In this document: in pieces, positions 44,870 to 56,600 of the stretch
Position numbering within the stretch: the first letter of the stretch is position 1
How the letters are laid out: each line of letters starts with the position of its first letter
Assembly: GCA_907165065.1 (NCBI GenBank)
Contig: OU015525.1
Location: forward strand, 32,976,037-33,040,036
From: Caprimulgus europaeus
Taxonomy: Eukaryota; Chordata; Aves; Caprimulgiformes; Caprimulgidae
Length of the DNA stretch: 64,000 nt
Direction of reading: 5' to 3'
Program-made: the position numbers and the translations under genes
The notes under the pieces: model-generated
Told to the model about the DNA's origin: nothing
What the model saw: the letters and a program-made list of their open reading frames with translations, nothing else
Database searches by the model: none

Positions 44870-47800
44870 TATGTCAGGAGCAGGACTGGTAATCAGGGGG
44901 GAAACCTGGAAAGAATCCAGGCACAAGAAGTTTTATCAGAGCTCTAGTAAGACCTTTAAAAATCTCCTCCTGGGGTCTAGAGTTTCAGGGTCAAGTGCTA
45001 AGCCGGACAAAGTAAGCACAGTTTGAGGAAAGGAGGTGAGAAAAATACCATGAAGCATAAAATATAGATTACTACATCCCATCCAGTACTTTGGAAAAAA
45101 AGCAAGGAGGCAACAAGCCTGAAGTACAGAGATGCTTGGGTTATACTAAGCACAATAAGATACATGTCCATATGGAATGAGTGAAAGAGAGAGCAGAATT
45201 TTACAAGAAAAAAGAAGGAGTTAAATTTACGTTGTCTCAAAGTTTGAGAATTGTGTAAAAGATTTGCTCTAACAGCAGGAGGCATTTTTGCTTGCACTAG
45301 AACACAGGTGATTTAGGATTTTGAGGTTTTTGAGATTTTTTTTTTTTTTTTTTTTAAATACAGCAGGTAAAAGAGCACATGGTAGTTCACCCAGGGAAAA
45401 TCCAGAAAGAATCAAACTCAAGAGAGCATGATTTATTTTTAAAATACATGCATATACGTACACAGACACAGGCACACACACACACACCATTGCCCAGAAA
45501 AAAGTTCTTACTAATATTTTGCAATATTTGCTGCCACTGAACTGTTTAGGACTGATACCTATATTTTAAAATTTGTTGTAGAATAAATTTACAATAAATA
45601 GATTTGTGCTAAACAGTTGCACTGAGAAAGTGTAAAATTGTAGATACCAAATACTATCTGTATGAGCACCCTTTGTTAAGGAAACATTCGGGTTTTGTAT
45701 TGCGTTTGCTATAGCAGATAGTACCTACACTTCGGTATGCTCAATTATCTGCTCTTAAGAGTAACACATTATTTTAATATCAACCTTTTACTTCAGTCAG
45801 CAAATATTGTGTTCTTTGTTTAAATTGACATGTCACATGGTATTATAAAATAAGAAAAAAAAAATTATTTGGTCTCTCAGATTTAGGCAGAATCATTTAA
45901 CTGTGGTTTGGCTCAAATGTATAACATATTTTCTTTCAGACAAGCCTCAAAAAAACCCCCAAAAACATACTATGAGAAAACAGAGCAATGAATAAAACAA
46001 ACAGATTAAAATGTGAAATACGAACTAATGATCAATTGTTTACTTTTTTATTAAATTACTTGCAGATCTAAATGCATATTAACCTCTCATTGGACTAGAA
46101 ACCATAAATATTATTTTTTTAAGTTGTTTGATAACTGAGATAAAACAAGTATCAGTTTTCATGCCTATATACAAATCTCCTTTCCATTCTGAATACCACT
46201 TTATGTGTGTTAGCTGAAATTGGTTGTCAAGATTTGTGTTTAAAAACAATAACAACTGAAAATAAAGTGTCAATCTTTAAGAGTCCTCATTGATTGTGGT
46301 TTATTATGCAATTATCTTAATGCTGAACTCAAGAGTGAATAGGAGTTGCTCATCACAGTCTCACCATGAAATCAAGACAGTGAGATTAAATAAGTTAAAA
46401 AATCTACTATACTATTGAGTGTAGTTACTGATTATACTGTAGAATCAACAATCAAAATACAGTGTATCATGCCAAAAGGCAGAGATTTTAAGACAAACAT
46501 CACTTCCAGTTATCTGAACACAGTGATAAATTGTCATTCCATTATCTGTTTTTGTTCAAATACTGAGTAAATGTAGAAGTTTATTGTGAAAATAGTAGTT
46601 GAAGAAATATTACTTAATTATTAATTGATGTGACACTTACTCTAGTCTAATAAAGAGAAAATTCTTTCTTGGTGGCTTCTTTCACACTGACAAAGCTGTA
46701 TATATTTGATATCACTAGAGAATGATTTGAAACTCTTTTGCTTCCAACATTTATGTGCTAGAAAGATTGGTAGCTCACAATATCTTCCTGAAGATGAGAC
46801 ATCCCACATGATCCATTTACTTGCTATTCTAGATATTTTAAAAAGACAGAAAGAATAAAAAGTGCTAGAGGGGGAAAAAACAACAAAAGGACACAATTGT
46901 GATCTTTATGTAAAACAGAGAAATCCACTGTTTGTACATGAGATAACATAATTCCCAAAGGACTGGAAAGCAGGAAATAATAAGTTGAAAAGTGCTAAAA
47001 ATAAGTAAAAAAAACCCATCGTCTTTGTAAAAAAAAGGAAAGGGAAGGGAAAACAGTTTTTTAATAGCAAGTTGCTAAATGTAGGAAAATAAACTTTTTA
47101 AGTAAGCCTTTGCTGCTTTTGTTTGCATACTATTCTCCAACTTTTCTGCTAAAATTGTTTACTAGTTTTCAGCAGTGGACCAACATGATTTATACTCTAC
47201 TACTCATAGATGTAAATTTCTGTGTTTACTAACAAAATGTGCCAATAGGGTATTCCTCCATACTGGACTGATTGCTTAGTGATATTTTGCTAGAAGCAGG
47301 CACATATTTTCTAGTAGTAAACATTTAATTTTATTTCTATAATAAAATTGTTTACATCCTCAAAAGCACCATAAGCTTGTTGAGCTTATCTGTTACTCAT
47401 GACTTTAATTCCAATAGATCTCCCTTATTCCATAAGAATTTGGTTTTCATAGGGATTTTGTTTGTAAAGAACTTCAGGTAACTGTGTGTTGAAAGATACT
47501 CTCCCATACAGAGTGTTCTGTTTAGAAAGTGTTTTCATTTTAAGGATTATCACACTTAACTGGGAATTCTGAGCTTCGTACACTTTTAATCAAATCAACC
47601 TTGCTTCTTTTGAAAGTTTTCACCTCAGAAATATCCTTTTGAGATTCATATTAGTTATTTCATCCATGGAGATTTTTTTACACTTAAATTAAGATTTATG
47701 AAAGTGTTCTTCCTCACTGGAGAGAAGAACTTGAAGGAACAGAAGACCTGATTCTCTTATATGTCAATTTCTGTCCATTTGAGTAGAAAGTGCATGAACA

Positions 47801-49060
47801 CTGTTTGATTTCCCTGTAAGCATTCCTTGCAACTAAAAGTGTTGTGCTCTGGAAATATGTACTATGCATATTGCCTTCTTTTCTTTTGATTTACTACTTC
47901 CAGTCTAGCCTGGATAGTGCCACTGGTGGCTGGAGTTTCAGTCCAGGTCTCAGTTAGCACCAGTGCTGGGAGTTGTAGCAGAGCATCGAAACACTGAACA
48001 GCAGTGAGAACTGAATGATCCTTTCACTCATAGAAGGGAGCCCCCAGCATGGGTGCTGATGAGCTGGCAGTTTTCTGTGAGTGCACACGGTGCCTTCCCT
48101 CTCTGATGACTAGTGCCCTGACAAATTCCTGGAAAGAAGGGATCATCAAGACTGGCCATTTTGAAGGGGCTTCATTGGTGAAAGTAAATTATATCTTATT
48201 ATATTAACAAATTGAGCTGTATGTCCAAATGAGGTTTTGACAGTGTTGCATGTAAGAATACCTTAAGCCATAGGTAGGGGACTTTTCCAGTAAAAAACAA
48301 CAAAAAACCCCCCAACAAATATCTTCCCCAAAAATTCCTATCTATTTATAGATATTTTTAAGAACATCCATCTCAAACACATACACAGTTTATGTTATTT
48401 TTGTACTATAGGATTTTATAGATAACTATGCCATTATTTTTTGCACGTTACCTGAAAAATAATTTAGGCTTATGAAGTCAATTACAAGATACCAATCAAT
48501 ATGGGAAAGGACAGTTGGAGAAGAAAGAAAGAAAGAAAATAAAGGAAACACACTTTAATACCAATATCATAATTGTAAAAGTGTTATTTATCCACCAAAT
48601 TGGAGTACAGTTTGTAAGCAAGAAGTTTCTAAATATTTTGCATTTTTACATCATCTGACTAAAAATATTAACCATTTTACTACCAAAAATTGTCTCATTA
48701 AGAGAGACTAAAAATATTGCTATTGGTTTGAAGAGAAATCAGGATTTCTCCTTTTGTCATGGATCACACATCTAACAATATCACAAGCCATATTGTATAA
48801 TTTAAGTCTTTAATGGTGTCTGTGTACATCCAAATGCACTGTAACTATCATTCCATTATAATCACAGACTATAATTGAACTGATCCTTGGGATTATAATT
48901 CAAGATGCTGTTCATTCAACTACAGTTTGCAAAATGTCTTTTTTTTTTTTTCCTATGACACACTTTTACCACTCCGTAATACCTACAAATATTATATAGT
49001 CCTTCTCAAATCCCACAGATTATCTCAAAGCAAAAAATTAAATAAATTGCTCATTAATTT
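44870..49060. other. AT-rich non-coding stretch
   Basis: No gene recognised. Simple sequence: T20 at 45336-45355, a (CA)n patch at about 45470-45487 and (GAAA)n at about 48522-48540. A GC-richer piece at 47,890-48,180 is unassigned. Confidence 0.55.
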
Positions 49061-50390
49061 CACAGAATCACAGAACCACAGAATGTCAGGGATTGGAAGG
49101 GACCTCAAAAGATCATCTAGTCCAATCCCCCTGCCAGAGCAGGAACACGTAGATTAAATTACACAGGAAGGTGTCCAGGCGGGTCTTGAATATCTCCAGA
49201 GAAGGAGAATCCACAACCTCCCTGGGCAGCCTGTTCCAGTGCTCTGTCACCCTCACAGTAAAGAAGTTTCTTTTGAACCTCCTGTGTTCCAGCTTACACC
49301 CATTGCCCCTTGTCCTATCATTGGATACCACTGAGAAGAGCCTGGCTCCATCTACCTGACACTCACCCTTCATATATTTATAAACATTAATGAGGTCCCC
49401 CCTCAGCCTCCTCTTCTCCGAGCTAAAGAGGCCCAGCTCCCTCACCCTTTCCTCATAAGGGAGATGCTCCACTCCCTTAATCATCTTGGTGGCTCTGTGC
49501 TGGACTCTCTCAAGCAGTTCCCTGTCCTTCTTGAACTGTGGGGCCCAGAACTGGACACAATATTCCAGATGCAGCCTCACCAGGGCAGAGTAAAGGGGAA
49601 GAAGAACCTCTCTTGACCTACTAACCACACCCCTTCTAATACACCCCAGGATGCCATTGGCCTTCCTGGCCACAAGGGCACAGTGCTGTCTCATGGTCAT
49701 CCTGCTGTCCACCAGGACTCCCAGATGCCTTTCTCCTACACTGCTCTCTAGTAGATCATCTCCCAACCTATACTGGAACCTGGGGTTGTTCCTGCCCAGA
49801 TGCAACACCCTACACTTGCCCTTATTATATTTCATCAAGTTTTTCCCTGCCCAGCTCTTCAGCCAGTCTAGGTCTCTCTGGATGGCAGCACAGCCTTCTG
49901 GAGTGTCAGCCACTCCTCCCAGCTTTGTATCATCAGCAAACTTGCTGACAGTGCATTCAATTCCCTCATCCAGGTCATTATTGAATATATTGAATAATAC
50001 TGGTCCTAGTACCGACCCTTGAGGGACTCCACTAGACACGGGTCTCCAACTAGACTCTGCCCCATTGACCATCACTCTCTGGCTTCTTCCCACCAGCCAG
50101 TTAACAGTCCATCTCACTACCTGATCATCCAATCCACACTTCCTTAATTTGGCACCAAGGATGCTGTGGGAGACCATGTCAAATGCCTTACTGAAATCAA
50201 GATAGACCACATCCACTGCTCTACCATCATCTAGCTCCTGGTTGTGTTTTCATAAAAGTCTAGAAGGTTGGTCAAGCATGACTTCCTCTTGGTGAAGCCA
50301 TATTGACTGCTCCTAATGACCCTCTTATCCTTGATATGCCTAGAGATGGCACCAAGGATAAGTCGTTCCATTACCTTCCCAGGGAAGGTA
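49061..50390 (-). mobile_element. CR1 LINE, 5'-truncated, relatively young copy
   Basis: The minus-strand 3' terminus at 49061 shows two octamers (one ATTCTGTG, one with a substitution) followed by the same 3' untranslated region as the 24971 copy. The element extends further 5' than that copy: beyond 50216 the sequence still reads CR1 RT ([20 protein letters not shown] at about 50250-50312; [20 protein letters not shown] at about 50325-50385), after which homology fades into AT-rich flank. Confidence 0.95.
49113..50385 (-). pseudogene. CR1 ORF2 reverse transcriptase, long fragment
   Basis: Two frames cover the RT from fingers to C-terminus. Upstream (50230-50385): [12 protein letters not shown]...[19 protein letters not shown] frameshift near 50220-50235 leads into about 367 open codons (49113-50216) with [17 protein letters not shown] (motif A, Asp present), [19 protein letters not shown] (motif B intact), SKFADD (active site intact), then the same thumb and C-terminal blocks as the 25059 copy. 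The two proteins agree at roughly nine residues in ten. A 12-bp in-frame deletion removes four residues near [12 protein letters not shown]. The normal stop after ...CNLI is mutated (TAG to TAC on the coding strand), so the frame reads into the 3' untranslated region for 13 more codons. The endonuclease domain is missing. Confidence 0.94.
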
Positions 50391-52885
50391 TTTCCCAATA
50401 CTGCACAGTGCTGAGAATCTTCAGTTGCTATGGGATGTAAAAGGAGTTGAGGACATTCAGCATGTCTGAAGATGGAGCCTTCTAGATGTGTTTGAACTTA
50501 TACTGGACATGAATTTTCCTGTTGTGCAAACCAGCTCATCAGTGCATCAGTGAACACATTAAAAAATATAAATGAAACTAAAAGGACAGGAATAATTCTT
50601 CTTGATGTTATTTTCTCAGGTTCTGAACCTTGATATGATTTCATTGCATACCTTAATCAGAACAACAAGCACTGGAAAAAGTTACACTATCCACTTCCCT
50701 AATTGAAATTTTGCTAGATTTTCCAGAGATGTTTTCTGTAAATGAAATCCAGTTTAGGCTTCTCCTGCAGTGCTGATTAATTTGACTAGTTTGTTGCAGT
50801 AGAACTACTCTGACTTTCAAAGTCTCCCCATAGAGAATTGAGTAGACCCTACCATGACTCTGTTCTCAGATATTTCACATGGAACGAAGAGCCAGAGCAA
50901 GTTCAAATGCCCATAAAAATATTATGATCAAATTTTATTTTTCCCACTAGACCCCAGCTTGATTCATTGCATAAGACAGACAGGCTTAAGGAATAAGAGC
51001 CTGTCTAATGTCTCTTTTTACCCCTGCTATTGGCTGCTCACCTGACAAGAGCCAAACCCAACACTGAATATAAAATTATTAATTTTATAATGGCCTTTTC
51101 TATAATGTTCATTACCACAGAACTGAAAAGCTGTATATGTGTGGGCTTATCTTCACAGTATGCATGAAATGCACTAGAAACTCTGCTGTCCTCATTTTGC
51201 AACAGATATCAAATGCATAGAGAGAATAACATCAAAATAATCCACTAAGTTTGGGTACTGTACCTGACAGATTGAGGTTTTTAACATTAATTAATAGCAT
51301 TATTCTAAAATATCATGTGCTCAGAATATAGTTCCTGTTAAAATTGCAGCTAAAAGCTTTCAGTTCTTCTGAAGATGAGAGCGCAAGTTTCTCAGATTAG
51401 ATAAACTCAATTAACAACCAACTGTAAAAGGTTTTGCTTTAGGGAACTACTCTGAACAACTTAATTATTTTGTAGTGAATCAAATTCTAAAGAGAGGCCT
51501 TAACACTGAGAACACTTTTTCCTTTTCCTAGTTTGACTAGTCTTGTTCTCAATTCTTGTGGTAAATAAGGCAGAGTTTTACATCTACACAGGGCGAGATT
51601 TATTCAAATGTTTTATACAATATTGCATGATATGTCTCAACAAGATGTCTGGAATGGAAATCAAAACAATAGTATCAACAGAAGTCCTCGGTTTCTAACT
51701 GGTAACCTATTTCAGTGTGATACTTCTGTGATATTGGAACATTTGATTTATAGTACCCTTACTAATATTTCATTTCCCCAAAGCATGAGGGGAAAATAGC
51801 ATTATTTTTCATTTAGAAGCATTACCAGCCTCCGCATAAAGGAAAAACTGCTAGACAGTTACAGTGTCTAGTAACACAATATGGTCATGTATTCCTTTTC
51901 ATTAAAGAAACTATGTTCTAGAATCATAAAGAAAATTCTAGACTCATTAAAGTCTTATCAGATGCAGTGATCTGCTACTTATACTGATGAGTTTCTCTAG
52001 CTTCCACAAAACACAAAGCAAAAAGCAACAATAACAAAAACTTTACCTAAAGAAAAAAGTTATGTGTGTGCATAAAAATTATATCCTGACCTTTTCAATG
52101 ATCAGTTTATGTCCAGAAGGATAAGATCTGGTAAAGCTTATTTTTGCAATATAACTAGAGATGTTATTATTGGTCATAAATTAATCTGCCCTTTTAAAAA
52201 ATTCAGCTGTAATGTCTGTATTCTATACTGCATAAGCCTTATAAGTTTTTAAAAAGTGAAATGGCATATAACTGATGAGCTGTGCAGTCATATTTTTCAT
52301 AGCATTATATTTACCACATAAGTTATTTATCATTGCTTTACTACTGCATAGAATAACAGACTATAGTGCTTGATAAAATGGAAGTACTCAAATAAACTCA
52401 TCAATGCAGTACTTGCTTCTCCAGTATGTGTATTATTAGTACTGTACTAATTCCAGCGTGTTGCTAAAAGTATATGATGAAAATGATTTGAAAATTTCAA
52501 ATACCACTCATACTGTTTCAAAGATGCCTTCAACATTACATTCCATTCCTTTTAGCCTAGTAATAATGGTCTGGGAAGTATCATCTGACACTTTGAGAAT
52601 CTTCATGAAAGTTAAATTATGAATATAAAATCTTAAGCAGTTAGCTCTGGTACTTAACCACACATTTCAAGTTTGATTTTTGTGTATGAGCACCAGTGGG
52701 TTTTAAATTTGTATTTTATACACTCTAAGGAACCTCTGGCCACTTTTCTGCAAGATCAGAACTGCTTGGGTATATCACCTTTTTTTTCCTCTCTGTACTA
52801 TTCAGAAAATGTCAGTTTGGGGGGCACTTGTCTAAATTGGAAGTTGAATAGCCAACTTAACTGACTTAAAGGTTCAAGATAATAG
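50391..52885. other. AT-rich non-coding stretch
   Basis: No gene or recognisable repeat copy; only short low-complexity frames. Confidence 0.55.
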
Positions 52886-53040
52886 CATCACAGAATCTTT
52901 TAAGATGGATGGGAACAGCTAGAGATCATCTATTTTAGAGAAGAGTCAGAATGTCTGCTCTGAACTCTCCCATTTGGAAATCATAGACAGCATTAAGTTG
53001 TCTTCTCTTTGTAAGGCTGAACCAAACCAGTTCTCAGTCT
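52886..53040 (-). mobile_element. Probable degenerate CR1 3' end with internal deletion
   Basis: CATCACAGAATC...AAGATGGATGGGAACA and AGAGATCATCTATT on the plus strand match the complement of the CR1 3' terminus and the GGTTGGACTAGATGATCTC-type segment. About 60 bases on, CTTCTCTTTGTAAGGCTGAA and CCAAACCAGTTCTCAGTC resemble the complement of the [16 protein letters not shown] region (normally CTTCTCCAGGCTGAACAAAC). The intervening CR1 sequence is missing or unrecognisable. Confidence 0.5.
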
Positions 53041-53463
53041 GTCCAGCTGCTGACTTCTTTGGTAGACCACCATTGCATTCAGACCAGCTTGTCAATGTTG
53101 TTCTTGTACTAACACTTCCTGATTTTGTTTTAGTCCACATGAATCCAAATTGTCTCTTAATCACTTCCATTTCCTTTATTTGCAATAAACCAAATGGCAA
53201 TGTGTAAAGCAGATCTTTAGATTTACTCAGGACAACTGTATCCATAGATGTTTTCAGAGAAAGTGCACTAATAGAATTTGCTATGGCACTTCTGTTTCAA
53301 TATTAAATTTTGTCTTGCTCTCTAAATACACTGTTGCATATCATTGAAAAAAAAGTGGCAGGCTTGGTTGAAACCCTTTGGAAAATGGAGGAGGCACTCC
53401 TTCTAAACCTTACAGGACTAAACCAGAACTTTACAAATATATGCTGCTTACTAAGCAACATAA

Positions 53464-53650
53464 GTAGGTTGACAGAGCACTGGAACATGCTGCCAAGAGA
53501 GGTTGTTGAGTCTCCTTCTCTGGAGATATTCAAAACCCATCTGGAATTGATCCTATGCAACCTGCTCTAGGTGATCCTGCTCTGGCAGGGGGGTTGGACT
53601 AGATGATCTCCAGAGTTGCCTTCCAAGCCCTACGATTCTGTGATTCTGTG
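53464..53650 (+). mobile_element. CR1 LINE 3' tail
   Basis: The last ORF2 codons [19 protein letters not shown] and EIFKTHLELILCNLL plus stop (about 53466-53570) are followed by GCTCTGGCAGGGGGGTTGGA, CTAGATGATCTCCAGAG and two ATTCTGTG octamers ending at 53650. The open frame extends upstream to 53310 into unrelated DNA. Confidence 0.94.
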
Positions 53651-56600
53651 AAAGCTTGCAAGCACAGACTATTCATCTATTGTACAGTATTCATACTCAA
53701 AGGAGGAAAAAATTAGATTTCCTTGGAAAGAGGAGAGAAGGTACAGTGCAAAGTTCTGCATAGAGCCACATTAATGACAAACACAAAGATTACTTTCTGT
53801 GTTTTGGTGCATTTTTGGGCTAGTATATAATAAACAACTTCTAGATACTTGTATCATGGTCTCTCATTAACATTAGACTACCTTAATTTAAGGACTGAAT
53901 ATGTACAGTAATCAAAAGCAGGTGTTCTGTGATTAATACAAATGAAAACAAAAGATAATTAATTAATGAGATGACCCTATATTAATTTTCCAGAGAAGCT
54001 ATTTTAAATAATACATCTTCTACAATTTGTAACTAGATAAAGCTAGCTAGGGGTAGACCTAAAGTCAGTTCTTTGTTTTAGACCATTTGTGAGCTCTTCT
54101 GGAAGTGAGACTCAAATGGGCTATGTGAACATCAGTGGCAAAATAGTAAGTAAAAAACTTTTGCTTCACCCACTACTAGGGCCAAAAATGACATTTCTTA
54201 TATATAAATGGCAGTGCTATGCACATGAGTAATATGACTAGTTGATGGTTAGCTCCTTTAAAATCATTCTGGAATTAATATCAAGACAGTTTGTAGCAGG
54301 ATAATGGGTGGAGTCACAGAATGAGGATGAATTCCTGTTTCTGACTCAGTATTTCTCCTTAGGACTTGGGATTTTTCTCAATCAAAATACACATGGTCTC
54401 CAAATCACTTCCTGACTGAAGACCTGGTTTTGTTATAAAAGCAGCAATGACAGGCTGTAGAGCCACCCGAAGTCAAGTGGAATTGAAGATGGGGAGCACC
54501 TGCATTAATTGAATCTATGGCAAGATAAGAGATTAAAATCCCATTTTTAATTAGAAGTAGAGTTTGAAATTCTTTGTTACACCCCATATCTCTTGCAGTG
54601 GGAAGAAAAGTAATCGTATTTTGGTTTAGTGTCAACAGCATGCAGTTCTTTTACACAGAAGAAGCATAAGTATCTCTTGGCATGGAGCTTAGAAAGTTGA
54701 TGCTAAAGCCAGATTTTGATGTCCCTTCACTGCTTTACAAACCATTTTTAAAATCTGGCTCCAGAGATCATTATGTAACTGTATACAAGAACCAATAATG
54801 TCAGCATGCCATAACAACAAGTCACCATGGTTCGATTTCAAATACTGCTGTGCTTTTAATAGCTTCCTACATGCTTTGTATTTTTGTCCAAACAATGATT
54901 ATATTTTGGAGCACAAATTAACAGATTATTGTTGGTAGTTCATGTGTTCAATTAAAAAAAAAAAGTGCATACTGCTTGAGAGTTTCAAGTGGAATTTCTC
55001 TTTTCTCTGGAAAGTGTACTACAGTATTTAAAATACACATCCAGAAAATGTGTTTTATAGTGGATCCAACTCTGCTGATGTTTAGTTCATAATTTTTCCT
55101 TCACTGCTTCCCTGACACTTTCATGTCAGGCTGTATTTCCACAACAATAGGATTTTTGACTAGGGATTTCTAAACTTTGAGTGGAAAAAAAAATCTAGGT
55201 AGCAAAAATTATACTGGTTCCTTGATTTTATTTGTCTATTATAAATCAAATTTTAATGGTAGCACACATAAGCTGCTATAGAGAACAAATAATATGAATT
55301 ACTTTATACAACACAAATGCTAAAAACATTTGTTCAGAAAGATTTTAAAAGAACACGAATAAACAAGGCTATTTGTAAGTATTTCCACCTTAAAGTGGAA
55401 TAGACTTTGAAAAAGTGTTACATTTTGTTTTACTTTGTACTCCAATGTGGATTTATTTTTAATTTGGTGAGCTTAACTACGACAAATGTAAATAAAGTTC
55501 AGTGTCTAATTAAGGTTTCAGTAGCATTTGCTTTTACATATTGAAAAATAATCAACAGAAATTATACTTCTCTGGCACAAAGTGGATATTATAGTGGACA
55601 AAATCTGTTACATGTATTATAAAACCAACCAAAAGTCTATATGAAGAATCTTGAAAGTTAAACTCTGAAGGGAACAATAAGGCTAACTATTTCCCATATT
55701 TCAATTTCCCTCTATTAGTGCAAAGATTCCTAGGAGGATTCAAAGGCTTCAGCTTCTTTCGCATTTTCAATTGTCCATAAACACACAAAAAGGAGGACTT
55801 AGTTGATTTTATCCAGAGTGGATATAGATTACAAAATACGAAAACCTTTAGTTCTCTCTTCTGTGTTCGCTTAAAAATGTCTCCTATATTACACTTCTAG
55901 GTAATTTTACCTTCTCTTAACCATGCAAAAGATATAGTGTTTCAAAGCTGCAGATTAGTGATGGTGGCAGCTTATTCCTTTTGGTTATCTACAGCACCAT
56001 CTTAGTGTCTTGAGGCATAAAAGAATATTATCTGTGTGACAGTTATGGCTAGAGCCATCTATACTGTTCATGCTATCAGCACTCAAAGGGCTCAGAATAG
56101 AAATCATTCAGTTTAAGACATCTTCTGTAGTTTCATTAAAAGCTTAAAATTGTGAGGTACTGCAAGTTATGACTAAGCTTATATGAAAATTTCAGTAAAT
56201 CTATGCTGTGGAAAAGTACATACGCAGTTGGGGTGGTTAGAATAGAATCTCTAATCTTTTGTAAAGGCAGTTGACCATAAGCAAGACAACCTATAAATCT
56301 GCTTTCCTTCTTTACTTAATTTTCATCACAAATAATGTGCCACTCTGATTGCATGAAATCATCAGGAGTGTCTTCAATTACTGTGTGCAGCCTCTGATCA
56401 AAATGACTTCCTCTATTCTCAATCTGGGGGATGATGGGGAGGAAAACGGGAGGGGGTGGGGGTGAGAAATGCACAGCTAGTTATGTATTACAAATGTCAG
56501 GTTACTGTGAAAGTATATATTCATATTTAATATTTTCTAAGCTGGAGTTGTGATTGTAATAATGGCTTATTCATATCTGCATTTCATTTAAATGCACTGT

